In this document: piece by piece, positions 27,737 to 37,630 of the stretch
How positions within the stretch are numbered: the first letter of the stretch is position 1
Layout: every line of letters begins with the position of its first letter
Source of the DNA: AP-15 sp963698995
GTDB lineage: Bacteria > Pseudomonadota > Alphaproteobacteria > ATCC43930 > CGMCC-115725
Direction: 5' to 3'
Assembly (NCBI GenBank): GCA_963698995.1
Contig: CAVOTD010000092.1
Location: 1 to 64,000 of the forward strand
Length of the DNA: 64,000 nucleotides
Notes under the pieces: model-generated
Seen by the model: the letters and a program-made list of their open reading frames with translations, nothing else
The model's database searches: none
What the model was told of the DNA's origin: nothing
Translations under genes and position numbers: made by a program

Positions 27737-30700
27737 TCATGAGCAGCGCTCGGCGACCTTTAAGTCCTGTGTGCCGAACCCCTCAGTTGAACCAGCCGTA
27801 GACCGGCGCAAGAAGATCGTGCGCTTCGGAAGCAGCAGCCCCAATCGCAGTAAAGCCAGACAACCGGTGGCGGCCGCAATTCCCAAAGCTTCGCTTCTTG
27901 TTTCTCGGCGATCGCCAGGGCCTTGCAGTGGACACGAGCGACCTTTCGGAATCGCTCTGCCGGACCATCAGCTCGCCCTTGTGCCGATCAGGAGGAGCCG
28001 CCATGAACCAGCGCTCGCCAACGGCTTCAGCTAGCTGCAAGGCATCTGCAAATGACCCAGCGCCTCGTCGACTTGCCCCGCGATCTCACAAGCCTTGGCG
28101 AGGAGAGCTGTATGATCAGATATCCGGTGCTGCGCACCCGTGGCGCTATAGGCGCTCGTACTGCGCAGCAGAGATATGCCTGTCGGAGAGATTGCCGGTG
28201 TTAACCTTGGCCCACCCGCGGTAGATCGTCCCTAGCGTGCGGTACAACGGAAAGCCTTGCTCGGTCACCGCAATTAGCTGGGTCGCCCGTTCATCCAAGG
28301 CCGCATTGTCTCCGTCGAGGAAAGCGACAGGGCGCTCTGCGCCAAGCTCACAGTCAAAGTCGGCGGATCAGCCAGCGCCTCGGCAATTGCCGTGTTGCTC
28401 TGCGCCAATGCTTGCTCCGGAAAGCCGAGGCAGAAAGCGCGATGCCCAGATGCCCCGTGACACCGCCCGAGGGTCGCTCCCGGTCTGATGGAGAAGCGAA
28501 CCGTGGAAATCGGATCATACAGCGCAAGTACCTCTGCGAAATGCGATCGAGACGACGCGAAGCTGCCGGCGATCAACGGTCTCGACCGGAGCAGTACGTA
28601 GACCCAGCACGATGCCGGCAGCATCGTTGCGCTCGCAGCTCAGGCGCAGCAAGTCCCTCGTCCAGGCGCTGCGCAACCCTAATTCGCCGAGGAACGTGTG
28701 ATGGAGCACCTGCCCATAGGGAATGTGAAGGAATTCTGAGGGAGAACCGAGTTGCTCCCCAAAGTGACCGTGCTCGGGCGAAGGCGCCGAGCCCATTTTC
28801 CAGCATCACCTGACCTTTGGCGAATCGCAATGCCGCGCCCAAAGCGCTCCAAAACTCCAGCTCCTGGCGCCAGCGTTCGAGCGTCCGGCAGCAATGCCAG
28901 CTGGTCCAGCCCCTTTGCAATTGCGCGACCGCTTCCGCCATCGCCGAACGGGCAACTGACCTGCGACCGACCGCGCCGATACTCAACGATCTCTACGAAG
29001 CCGGCCTCAGTATAATGCAGCGCGAACAGTTCGGGCTGGCTCTCCATCAGCTCGGGGAAATCGGTTTCGAGCGCGTTGGCGATTTGCGCATGCAGCTGCT
29101 GCCGCGAGCCGCGCAGTAGACTGCTATCCGCCGCATCCTGCACTAGGGCATGCTTAAAGGTGTAAACCGCTTCCGGCGGCGCGCCGCGCTGGAACACAAG
29201 CTCCCGAAGCAACGAGGCGGTCGAGCACGAATTGTCGCTCGTCCTCGTCAAGACGGGAGACGGCATCCGATCGCGCGTCAGAACTCCCGCCCGATCGCCG
29301 CGCCAATCTGTGCCACCAGCCGCACCAACGCCAAGCGGTCGAGCCGTGCCATCAGCGAGTCCTGCAATGTCGTCGGGATCGCAAATGGCAGCAACGTGCG
29401 GTCGAGCACGTAGCAATACCGCCTCCTCGCGCAGTAGCGCCCGCTCTCCAGCACGCTCTTGGTTAATTCCTCGATAAAGAGCGGCCGCCACCGTCCGTGC
29501 GATCGACGATCTGCTCGATGACATCGTTGGGAAAGGCCTTGCCGCCGGCGATTTGCTCGACCAGGGCAGTACGGTCCCGCCTATCAAGACGATGACGTCA
29601 GCAACGTCACCTGCGGCTGGCCGCCCAGCAGCTCGAATTGCGGGCGGAACGTCACGACGATGAGGACTGGCAGGCTGCGCACTCGCTCGACAATGGAGTC
29701 GAGGCGGCCGCGCGAGGTTGGGTCTATCCGATGCGCATCCTCGAAGACCATGATTACCGGCTGCTGGTGTGCAAGACCTTCGAGCTGCCGGATTAGGGCT
29801 TCCAGTGTCCGCTCTTTCTTCCGCTGCGCACTGAGGTCCGGCAGTCGATGGCGCCTGGATTTCGGCAATGACGGCTATCAGCGAGAAGCACGAGATCCTC
29901 TTCAGGCGGCGCGGCGCGGGCCAGCGAGGCCTCGAGCTTCTCGAGCTTGACCGCAGCTGGGTGATCAGCATCCAGAACCCGGCCGCTCGGCCGAGCTGGT
30001 CGATAAAGGGGAACAGCGCGCTGTCCTGATGATAGGGCGAGCAGAAATAGCAACGGGATCGCCGGCTCGACATCGAGGCGTTCGATTAATGTCGCAGCAA
30101 TTCGCAACTGCCAATTCCGGCCTCGCCGGACGACAGCACGACCTGGCCCTCGCCGGTCTTGGCGCGCGCCCAGCGCCGCAGGAGCAGGTCGATCCTCATC
30201 GCGGCCGACGAGCCCGGTCAGCGCCACTCCGCGCAACGCCTCGAACCGGCTCGGGACGACGCTCGGACGCAGCACCTGCCACGCTGACACCGGCCCGGCG
30301 ATGCCCTTCAGCTCGACGGCCCCAAGTTCGCGGTATTCGAAGAGATTGCCGAGTAGCCGGCGAGTGCCCGCCGCGATAACCACCATGTCCGGCTGCGCCA
30401 AGGCCTGCAGCCGGGCGCAAGGTTCGGTGTTGCTGCCCGACAACCGACTGCTCTTCGAGCCGACCCTGCGCGCCAATGAGATCGCCGACGACCGCCGACC
30501 CCGGTGGCGATCCCAGCGCGGGTTTGCAGTTTCACTGACTTCACATCGAGGCGACTGGCAGCATCAATCGCGACCAGCCCCGCTCGCACCGCCCGTTCGG
30601 CATCGTCTTCATGGGCTTGCGGATAGCCGAAATAAACCAGCACGCCATCGCCCATGTACCTGGAGATGAAGCCGTCACACCTGGAGACTTCTTCGGCAAC

Positions 30701-31072
30701 AGCGCGGTGATATGCGGCGATCACCTCGCGCAGATCCTCGGGATCGAGCCGAGCCGAGAGTGCGGTCGAGCCGACCAGGTCGCAGAACATCACCGTCAGC
30801 TGGCGGCGTTCTGCCGTCACGTCAGCCGCGGCCGAATGCGGCGCGACACGAACCTCGCCGCGTAACGCGGCGATCGCCGCGAGCAGTTTGCGCCGGTGCC
30901 CGACTAGGCTCACGCCAAGTTCCCTCAAGTCGTCGGCGGTCAACTCCGGCAACACCGAGGCATCGATGGCGTGGTCGCAGAACGCCTGTTCGTATTGCTG
31001 CAGCCCGAGATCGTGGAGCCACGCCGCAATGTTCACGCTCTTCTCCCCCGCCGTCACCGCCGGCGAGCTCAT
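27737..31072 (-). pseudogene. SAM-domain / class III cyclase / AAA ATPase / TPR regulator, heavily decayed
   Basis: The N-terminus is readable: a SAM domain (IAAWLHDLGLQQYEQAF, LTADDLRELGVSLVGHRRKL), then a class III nucleotide cyclase domain (QLTVMFCDLVGSTALSARLD, RYMGDGVLVYFGYPQ). After residue 200 the frame changes at least six times through AELKGIAGPV-type linker sequence, an ATPase part and TPR-like helices. The Walker A region reads SSGEAGIGSCELL, lacking the GKS lysine. The last conserved piece (VYGWFN) meets a TGA created by an extra T, and GFGTQDLKVAERCS follows out of frame to a stop at 27737. The intact ancestor would be about 1,100 residues. Loss of the P-loop lysine indicates real decay. 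Confidence 0.82.
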
Positions 31073-31139
31073 GGTACTCGCAATTTCGGTGCGGGCGAAT
31101 ATTCAGCGCGGCTTGTCACGATCCGCGCTCACGCGGCGC

Positions 31140-32036
31140 CTAGTCCTTTAGCATGCCTTGTTTCAGCGCCGCCGATTTGTACTCGATCATCCCTATGTAG
31201 GTTGGAGCCGGCCCGCCCGGACCAGAGAGGGCGTCGGAATAGAGCGGCGGCCCGAGGGTTGCGTCGGTCTCGCGGGCGAGTTCCTGGATAAGCCGCGGGT
31301 CCGAGATGTTTTCGAGAAAAAGCGCCTTGATGCCCTCGCGGCGGATCTGGCGGATCAATCCGGCGATGGTTTTGGCGGAGGGCTCACTCTCCGTGTTGAC
31401 CCCTTCCGGTGCAAGGAACTCGACGCCATAAGCCTTGCCGTAATAGGCAAACGCATCATGCGTGGTGATCACTCGCCGCTTCTCCGCCGGGATCGTCTCG
31501 AACTCGTCGCGCACTTGCCGGTCGAGCGCCTCGAGTTCCGCCTTGTAATGGCGGAACCGCTCGCGATAGGCCTCGGCATGCGGCGGATCAATGTCAGTCA
31601 ATGCCTGAGCAATATTTTCGGCGTAGACGACGCCGTTGCGCGGATCCTGCCAGGCATGCGGGTCCGGCGACCGGGTTGCCTCACCCGGCTCCGTCGTGGT
31701 GATCGCAGCGATGCCCTTGCTGGCGACCATGACCGGCCCGCGGTACTGCGCCGAGCGGGTCAGCCGGGTGAGCCATCCCTCGAGACCGAGCCCGTTGATA
31801 ACGAAGAGTTGCGCCCGGCTGAGGAGTCGAGCCTGGTCGGGGCGCGGCTCGAACACGTGCGCGTCGAAATCGGGGCCGATCAGGCTCGCCACCGTGACGT
31901 CGGTTCCGCCGATCTGGCGCACAATGTCGTCGAGGATGCTGAACGAGACGACGACGCGTATCGGAGTGTCGGCCGCCGCCGGATGCTGGCTGCCCCAAGC
32001 GATCATGAAACAGATGACTGCGAAGCACCGGCTCAT
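31140..32036 (-). CDS. ZnuA/TroA-type metal ABC transporter substrate-binding protein
   Basis: A 298-residue periplasmic protein with a signal peptide (MSRCFAVICFMIAWGSQHPAAA) and the cluster A-I fold: VVVSFSILDDIVRQIGG. Likely metal ligands are His in DFDAHVFEPRPDQ, His in SPDPHAWQDPRNG, His in VITTHDAFAYYG and an acidic residue near the C-terminus. The His-rich loop typical of zinc-specific ZnuA is absent, so manganese remains possible. An ATG at 32051 is the alternative start, but it falls inside a palindrome. No permease or ATPase gene is adjacent, so the protein is orphaned here. It is divergent from a COG0523 GTPase, the usual zinc-starvation partner. Confidence 0.85.
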   Translation of the reverse strand: MSRCFAVICFMIAWGSQHPAAADTPIRVVVSFSILDDIVRQIGGTDVTVASLIGPDFDAHVFEPRPDQARLLSRAQLFVINGLGLEGWLTRLTRSAQYRGPVMVASKGIAAITTTEPGEATRSPDPHAWQDPRNGVVYAENIAQALTDIDPPHAEAYRERFRHYKAELEALDRQVRDEFETIPAEKRRVITTHDAFAYYGKAYGVEFLAPEGVNTESEPSAKTIAGLIRQIRREGIKALFLENISDPRLIQELARETDATLGPPLYSDALSGPGGPAPTYIGMIEYKSAALKQGMLKD

Positions 32037-32048
32037 ATCTCGGCACAG

Positions 32049-32057
32049 CATATTATG
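32049..32057. promoter_or_regulatory. Candidate metal-regulator operator between divergent znuA-like and COG0523 genes
   Basis: CATA-T-TATG is a perfect 9-base inverted repeat in an AT-rich island between the two starts. Its core resembles the ATANTAT centre of alphaproteobacterial Zur boxes, but the outer arms match poorly. The assignment is tentative. Confidence 0.35.
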
Positions 32058-32094
32058 TCATATCACCTTCGGACCTTGACGAGTGGACAGTCTG

Positions 32095-33144
32095 ATGACC
32101 TCGACCGAACCCTTATCTCTGATACCGGTCACCCTGTTGACCGGTTTTCTCGGCAGCGGCAAGACCACGGTGCTCAATCACGTCCTGAAGCAGCCCGAGA
32201 TGGCTGCTACGGCAGTGATCGTCAACGAGTTCGGCGAGATAGGCCTCGACCACCTTCTTGTCGAGCGGTCGAGCGAGGATGTCGTTTTGCTGAACAGCGG
32301 CTGCCTGTGCTGCACAGTGCGCGGCGACATCGTCGACACGCTGACCAATTTGTTCGTCGACCGCGTCAAGGGCAAGGTTCCGTTCTTTACCCGCGTCGCG
32401 ATCGAGACCACCGGCCTTGCCGACCCGGCGCCGATCCTGCACACCTTGATGACCGATCCGATTGTCGCAGCGCGCTATATGCTGGACGGCGTCGTCACCA
32501 CCGTCGATGCGGTCAACGGCGGCGGCACTCTCGACCGGCAGCCCGAGGCCGTGAAGCAGGCGGCGATGGCCGATCGCCTGCTGCTGACCAAGGCGGATCT
32601 CGCCGAGCCCGGCGTACGGCGGGCGATCGAGACGCGGCTCCACGGGCTCAACCCGAGCGCCGCGCTCGTGCCGGTGGCGCACGGCGTGGTCGATCCGTCG
32701 GTGTTGTTCAATATCGGCTTCTATGATCCGGCGACGAAGAGCGTCGATGTGCAGCGCTGGCTGCGCGACGAGAAATTCGAGGCCGAACATGGGCATCAGC
32801 ACGAGCATCCCGACGTCAACCGGCACGACGATCGCATCCGTGCCTTTTGCATCACCCGCGAACGGCCGATCTCGTGGGCCGCGTTGTCGGCTTGGCTCGA
32901 CGGCTTGGCGACGATGCGCGGCGACGATCTGCTGCGGCTGAAGGCGATCGTGGCATTGTCCAACCGTCCCGGTCAGCCCGTCGTGCTGCACGGTGTGCAG
33001 CATCTCTTTCACCCGCCCGTGCTGCTGCCCGAATGGCCGAGCCCCGACCATCGCACCCGCATGGTCTTCATTACCCGTGACCTGCCGCGGGAAGCGATCG
33101 AAGCGACACTGGCGGCATTCGATGACGCCGTGGCAGAGGCCTGA
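32095..33144 (+). CDS. COG0523 GTPase (CobW/ZigA-type metallochaperone)
   Basis: A 349-residue G3E-family GTPase. It has Walker A LLTGFLGSGKTTVLNH, the metal-binding CLCC motif (NSGCLCCTVRGDI, Cys at about residues 70-73), EVKNEFG-like IVNEFGEIGLDH, and a switch region ETTGLADPAP. The guanine motif is LLTKADLAEP. A His-rich insertion (HGHQHEHPDVNRHDD) lies near residue 240, as in zinc-responsive members. The C-terminal CobW domain ends in MVFITRDLPREAI. I take the ATG at 32095, with GAGTGGA upstream, rather than the GTG at 32083. Such proteins deliver zinc or activate zinc enzymes under limitation; divergence from a metal-binding protein supports that. Confidence 0.9.
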   Translation: MTSTEPLSLIPVTLLTGFLGSGKTTVLNHVLKQPEMAATAVIVNEFGEIGLDHLLVERSSEDVVLLNSGCLCCTVRGDIVDTLTNLFVDRVKGKVPFFTRVAIETTGLADPAPILHTLMTDPIVAARYMLDGVVTTVDAVNGGGTLDRQPEAVKQAAMADRLLLTKADLAEPGVRRAIETRLHGLNPSAALVPVAHGVVDPSVLFNIGFYDPATKSVDVQRWLRDEKFEAEHGHQHEHPDVNRHDDRIRAFCITRERPISWAALSAWLDGLATMRGDDLLRLKAIVALSNRPGQPVVLHGVQHLFHPPVLLPEWPSPDHRTRMVFITRDLPREAIEATLAAFDDAVAEA

Positions 33145-33996
33145 TCACGCGATCGGAAAGCGCGTGCCGACAATGCAGTTTTCGAGGACCCCGCGGCCGT
33201 GGTCCGGGATGTGGCGCTCTCGGACAAATCGCTCGAGAACCTCCGTCACCGCCTCGGCGCCGATCTCGGGCACCGTCGGCACATATTGCACGAGGTTGTC
33301 GCGAAAGCCGCGGCGGGTCACAAAGATCGGCTCAAGGCCGCGGGCTCGCGCCACCGTGGAGAGGGAATCCGCCATTGGCCTGACGTTCGGGTTGACCGCG
33401 AAATCGGCCCAGTTGTTGGCGAGACAGCCGCCCGGCGCGAGCGCGTCGAGGCAGCGCGTCCAAAAAGCCTGATCGCTTTCGGCGGGGCCGCCGGGGCCGT
33501 AGAGGTCGACAAGGATCACGTCATAACGCGCCGTCGTGCCGGCGAGAAATCGCTGTGCGGTGTCGAGCACAACCGGCTGTTTCAGAAAGAACCAGCGGCG
33601 GGCCGTCGCGACGATGGTCTCGTCGGAATCGATCAGCGTCGGCGCGCAATCCGGCAGATAGGCGCGCATGAACCGCCACATCGCCGCACCGCCGACCCCG
33701 AGCAGCAGCGCATTGACCGATCTGACGCTCATCGCAAAGGCCAATGACATCAGCCGCTCGTAGTGAAAGACGAGACGCGCCGGATAGAGCAGGTCCATGC
33801 TCGATTGCTCGGTCACCTGCGCGCCGGCCCCGAACGATCCCAAAGTCCGGAAATGCCGCGGCCCGCGGTCGAAATCGACGACGAACACGGCGGCGCCGAA
33901 GGTCTCGGCCCGGCGCAGCACCCGAATCCGCGCATCGCCGCCGAAATAGTCGAGAATCAGGCTGCGCTGGCGCTCCTCGCCATATTCGCTAATCAT
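33145..33996 (-). CDS. Spermidine synthase-like methyltransferase-fold protein
   Basis: A 283-residue protein with the class I SAM-dependent fold in the polyamine aminopropyltransferase arrangement. The nucleotide motif is ALLLGVGGAAMWRF. TLIDSDETIVATARRWF holds the acidic ribose-binding residue, and YDVILVDLYGPGGP is the post-I catalytic region where SpeE has an Asp. Full polyamine-pocket residues cannot be confirmed, so it may be only SpeE-like. It overlaps the upstream DUF2161 gene by four bases (ATGA), and the two are probably co-translated. It is convergent with the COG0523 gene with no gap. Confidence 0.75.
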   Translation of the reverse strand: MISEYGEERQRSLILDYFGGDARIRVLRRAETFGAAVFVVDFDRGPRHFRTLGSFGAGAQVTEQSSMDLLYPARLVFHYERLMSLAFAMSVRSVNALLLGVGGAAMWRFMRAYLPDCAPTLIDSDETIVATARRWFFLKQPVVLDTAQRFLAGTTARYDVILVDLYGPGGPAESDQAFWTRCLDALAPGGCLANNWADFAVNPNVRPMADSLSTVARARGLEPIFVTRRGFRDNLVQYVPTVPEIGAEAVTEVLERFVRERHIPDHGRGVLENCIVGTRFPIA

Positions 33997-34706
33997 CGCG
34001 ACGAGGCCGAGAGCGCCTCGGCAAAGCGGCTCAACGCCTGATCCCCCTCCGGTGTCAGGCGGTAAATGCCCCGCTCAATTCGATCGAACCAGCCGTAGAC
34101 ATTGCGCTGCAGAATGCGGGCAGCACGGGGCACTTCCGCCGCGACGCGCAATGCACCAACCCGCATCGGTCCGCCGAGAGCGAGGGCGCGGGCACAGCGC
34201 AACGCGTCCTGGCGATAGGCGGTGACAACCGGCACGCCGACCGCTCCGCCGATATTGGCATCGCCAATCCGGCGCGAGAATTCGTCGACGAGCCGCAGGG
34301 CTCGCGACTTCGCCAGGCGTGGCCGATACGCCACCGGTTCCTCCAAGATCTCGACGGTCTTGCGGGTCAGGCCGACCAGGATCAACCCTAATCCGAGCCG
34401 CCGGCACAGCTTGCGGATCTCGGGCCTTTCCGGGGTGAGCGTCCCGCCGCGCGCTCGCCGCTCGCGTCGCGGGACGGCGAGATAGACCCGCTCCGTCATC
34501 GCCAACCGGTCAATCCCTTGCAGCAGCAGCGGCAGGTTGAAGCGCAGCTTGAGCTCGACGATCACCGGCGGCTCGTCACCGCGCCGGGCGACGAGGTCGC
34601 AGCCTCTGACCTCGCCCTTGACCTCGTACCCCTGTCGTTCGAGGAATTGCTTTACCGGCAGATAGAGCGCGGATTCTAGGCAAGGGTTGTCATTCGCTAG
34701 CTTCAC
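33993..34706 (-). CDS. DUF2161 family protein
   Basis: A protein of about 237 residues. The N-terminal half looks like a PD-(D/E)XK-type nuclease fold: LPVKQFLERQGYEVKGEVRG, CDLVARR, and VIVELKLRFNLPLLLQ, giving a D...ExK pattern. The C-terminal part contains a winged-helix-like block (ILQRNVYGWFDRIERGIYRL). I start at the GTG at 34706 (VKLANDNPCLESALYLPVK). The open frame extends to 34793 but would overlap the divergent gene and adds an Arg-rich leader. Family members are annotated as phosphodiesterase-like; function is uncertain. The next gene overlaps its stop. Confidence 0.75.
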   Translation of the reverse strand: MKLANDNPCLESALYLPVKQFLERQGYEVKGEVRGCDLVARRGDEPPVIVELKLRFNLPLLLQGIDRLAMTERVYLAVPRRERRARGGTLTPERPEIRKLCRRLGLGLILVGLTRKTVEILEEPVAYRPRLAKSRALRLVDEFSRRIGDANIGGAVGVPVVTAYRQDALRCARALALGGPMRVGALRVAAEVPRAARILQRNVYGWFDRIERGIYRLTPEGDQALSRFAEALSASSR

Positions 34707-34732
34707 GCCGAGCACTACTAATGGAGAGGCTG

Positions 34733-35716
34733 ATGCGTGCACAAGTGCTGACCGCCGCGGGCCGCGCGCTGGTCGCGGCCGAGCTGCCGACACCGCGCCC
34801 CGGCCCGCAACAGGTCTTGATTGCGCTGCGCGCCTGCGCTGTCTGCCGGACCGATCTGCACGTCGTCGATGGCGAGCTTTCTGAGCCGAAATTGCCGCTC
34901 GTTCCCGGGCACGAGATTATTGGTGCCGTGGTCGAGGCCGGGGAATTGGTCGACCGTTTCGCGGTCGGCGACCGCGTCGGGGTGCCGTGGCTCGGCTGGA
35001 CTTGCGGGGTCTGCGACTATTGCCGCAGCGGGCGCGAGAATTTGTGCGATCGGGCTCGGTTCACCGGTTACCAGATCGACGGCGGCTATGCCGAACTGAC
35101 GGTCGCCGACCAGCGCTATTGTTTTGCCATCGATCCGCGCTACGACGATGTCGAGGCGGCGCCACTGATGTGCGCCGGGCTGATCGGCTATCGCACCCTG
35201 CGAATGGCCGGCGACGCGCAGTCGGTCGGGATCTACGGCTTTGGCGCCGCGGCTCATATCGTCGCCCAGCTGGGCCGCCATCAGGGCCGCCGGCTGTTCG
35301 CCTTCACGCGCCCGGGCGACGTTGCTGCACAAGATTTCGCGCGGTCACTCGGCGCGGAATGGACCGGGGCTTCTGACGACCCACCGCCCGAGCCGCTCGA
35401 TGCCGCGCTGATCTTCGCCCCGGTCGGCAGGCTGGTGCCGGCGGCCCTGGCCGCCACCAAAAAGGGCGGCACCGTCGTTTGCGGCGGCATCCATATGAGC
35501 GACATCCCGTCTTTCCCGTACCGCATACTGTGGCAGGAACGCGTGCTGCGCTCGGTCGCCAACCTGACCCGGCGCGACGCCGAAGAGTTCCTGGCGTTCG
35601 CGCCGCAAGCGGGCATCACGACCGAGACGGTTACCTACCCGCTCGCCAATGCCAACCAGGCGCTCGCCGATTTGCGCAGTGGCGCGCTGCAGGGCGCCGC
35701 CGTGTTGATCCCCTGA
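34733..35716 (+). CDS. Zinc-dependent alcohol dehydrogenase family protein
   Basis: A 327-residue medium-chain dehydrogenase. Catalytic zinc ligands are readable: Cys in CAVCRTDLHVVDG, His-Glu in VPGHEIIG, and a later Cys in LMCAGLIGY. The structural zinc knot is the four-Cys stretch TCGVCDYCRSGRENLC. The cofactor site reads VGIYGFGAAAHI, a Gly-rich turn. The ATG at 34733 with GGAGAGG upstream is preferred to one four codons earlier. It belongs to the subgroup that acts on primary or aromatic alcohols. The start is only 26 bases from the divergent DUF2161 gene. Confidence 0.9.
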   Translation: MRAQVLTAAGRALVAAELPTPRPGPQQVLIALRACAVCRTDLHVVDGELSEPKLPLVPGHEIIGAVVEAGELVDRFAVGDRVGVPWLGWTCGVCDYCRSGRENLCDRARFTGYQIDGGYAELTVADQRYCFAIDPRYDDVEAAPLMCAGLIGYRTLRMAGDAQSVGIYGFGAAAHIVAQLGRHQGRRLFAFTRPGDVAAQDFARSLGAEWTGASDDPPPEPLDAALIFAPVGRLVPAALAATKKGGTVVCGGIHMSDIPSFPYRILWQERVLRSVANLTRRDAEEFLAFAPQAGITTETVTYPLANANQALADLRSGALQGAAVLIP

Positions 35717-35718
35717 CC

Positions 35719-35746
35719 CTCGGGAGGAATTCCTGGGGGGCCGAGG
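35719..35746 (+). terminator. Possible terminator after the alcohol dehydrogenase gene
   Basis: CCTCGG and CCGAGG arms flank an inner GAGGAATTCCT palindrome and are followed by TTT. The structure is three bases past the stop codon. The weak U-tract limits confidence. Confidence 0.4.
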
Positions 35747-35747
35747 T

Positions 35748-35776
35748 TTGACAGTTTCGCTTGGCTGAGATACAGA
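35748..35776 (+). promoter_or_regulatory. Possible sigma-70-type promoter for the MFS pseudogene
   Basis: A perfect TTGACA box is followed after 17 bases by TACAGA, a partial -10. It lies about 230 bases before the MFS start. No other strong start lies between, and the remaining bases up to 36003 show no gene. Confidence 0.35.
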
Positions 35777-36003
35777 AAGCGCAAGGCTCAGCACCGAGCC
35801 GCACCGAACGGAGGGCGGATAACCACCTCCGAAATTTGAGCAGGAGCAAGTCGGCACGGCAATGAGCTGCTGCCGCAGTGCGAGGCGCCAGCCAGAAAAA
35901 ATCAGTTCTTTTACAAGAGAACCTAACACCCAGCGCGCTCGTGGCGGCGCCCCCTCTGTGTCGGCCCTTATTGCCCGGTCATCCGGCCAAGGGAGAGCAC
36001 GTT

Positions 36004-37180
36004 ATGCTGGAGCGTCTGGAAAAGCAGAAAACGCTGACCGCCAATCAGTGGAAGATTATCGCGACAGCCAATGTCGGCGATATGCTCGACTTTTTCGACT
36101 TTTTCCTGATCGGATATGTGCTGGCTTTCATCTTGAAGGACTGGCAGCTGACCTATGGGCAGTCAGCGGTGATCCTGATCTCGGCCGGTCTGGGCGCCGT
36201 CCCGGGCGCCTTCTTTTGGGGTTGGATGGGCGACCGCATCGGCCGCGCGAAAAGTGTTCATGTCTGACCGCGCTCAACGTCGCGTTCGCTACCGGCATCA
36301 TGTTTTTCACACCGCGATCAGGATGGCTGGATCGCCGGCTGGATCTTTCTGAGCTTCTTCCGGTTTTTCGTCGGCTTCGGCAATGCTGGGCTGATCGCCG
36401 TCGATATCCCGCTGGTGCAGGAATTCGTGCCGACGCTACAAGCGCGGCTGGGTCAGCGGGCTGACCACCGTGCTATTGCCGGCCGGCAACATCTTGGGTG
36501 CGGTGTCGGGGGCGTTCCTGGCGCCAATCATCGGCTGGCGGGGCTTGTTCCTGGTCGGTCTGACCCCGGCATTGCTGGTGCTGATGATCCGCTACTGGGT
36601 GCCGGAATCGCCGCGCTGGCTGATGCGGATGGGGCGGCACGAAGAGGCCCGCCGGTCGCTCGCCTGGGCATTGCAATGCGACCCGGCAGAGATCGAGCTG
36701 CCGGCCACCGCTTCCCGAGATCGAGAAGACGTCGTGGCGCGAATTGTTCCGATACCCGCGCAGCATGATCGCGGCCTGCCTGGTGGCGCTGAGCCAGACC
36801 GGCGGTGTCGGCATCTTGATGTGGATCACGACCCTCTTTGTGATGGTGCTGAAGATCACTCCGGCCGAGGCCTCGTACCTGATGATTTATGTCGGCGTTC
36901 TCGGCATCATCGGGCGCCTTGTCGCGTCGTGGATGTCGGACGCGCTCGGGCGCCGTATGTCGGGCTTCCTGATCGGCATGGGCGGCGCGCTCGCCATGGC
37001 GCTCGCTGGATACCTTCACGACGCCTACATCGGCACCGTGTCGGTGTTTTTCGTGCTGATCATGGTCCAACGCTTCTTCGGCGACGCCAGCTACGCGATC
37101 ATCGGGCCTTATCTGGCGGAGGTGTGGCCAAACCGGCTGCGCGCGAGCGGCATGGGCTTCAGCTATGGCACCGGCAAAGA
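36004..37180 (+). pseudogene. MFS transporter (sugar/metabolite:H+ symporter type), frameshifted and 3'-truncated
   Basis: The N-terminus is clean (ATG 36004, GGGAGAGC upstream): ANVGDMLDFFDFFLIGYVLAF, then GWMGDRIGRAK, the MFS loop motif. The frame is then lost at 36250-36270, where an extra A and an extra T are evident. It changes again near 36330, 36430 and 36720. Later pieces remain conserved: LLPAGNILGAVSG, ESPRWLMRMGRHEEA, ASWMSDALGRRMSG and EVWPNRLRASGMGFSYGTG. Homology stops abruptly after that last motif near 37178, about 60-80 residues short of a normal end. The abrupt truncation next to another relic makes real decay likely. Confidence 0.8.
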
Positions 37181-37308
37181 TCGACAGCGCGCTCGACGCG
37201 GCGCCGACCCCTCGGACCTCGCTCGGCCAGGCGCCGGCGGTGTAGAGCGAGGCAGCGCCACGAATTCGGGCTGGACCGACGGGGAAGGACCGCGCCGTCG
37301 TCTGCGGC

Positions 37309-37520
37309 TCAGCCCAGCCTCTCGCCTGCGACCGTGATGCGGTGCAGGAGGCGGCGTTCGCCGTGATAATCGTTGACCGCGAAGTGCCAGGTCGAGGGGT
37401 TGTCCCAGAAGGTCCCGATTAGGTCCGCCACTGGAAAATTCGCGCACCGCATGGAGGAAGAGATATTTCCGGGCCGACCGAGGTCGCCAGCGGCGTCACC
37501 CGAATATGATCGTAGGTCAT
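37309..37520 (-). pseudogene. TauD/TfdA dioxygenase remnant, internally deleted
   Basis: The minus strand starts MTYDHIRVTPLATSVGPEIS, the usual N-terminus of alpha-ketoglutarate-dependent taurine/2,4-D dioxygenases. Almost at once it runs, after frame changes, into the C-terminal part (WDNPSTWHFAVNDYHGERR, then LHRITVAGE). The C-terminal His and Arg region of the active site is partly kept. About 190 residues, including the iron-binding HxD, are gone. It can have no activity. It lies in the relic cluster between the truncated MFS gene and another truncated gene. Confidence 0.72.
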
Positions 37521-37630
37521 GGCGTCTTCCCGAATTACCGATCTATGCACCCTCAGCTTCGCCTAATCGGGGGCTGCCATCAGGCCAAATATGGAAGCCC
37601 GACAGACATGCGGCGTGGCTCGTGCAAGGC

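Noticed and set aside
33145..33996. Naming the protein speE
   Set aside because: The fold and motif order fit, but the polyamine-specific residues cannot be confirmed by eye, and the DUF2161 coupling is not typical of speE.
37180..37300. Minus-strand stretch reading YTAGAWPSEVRGVGAA
   Set aside because: It resembles an MFS loop in inverted orientation beside the truncated MFS gene, but it is about 30 residues and could be chance in GC-rich DNA.
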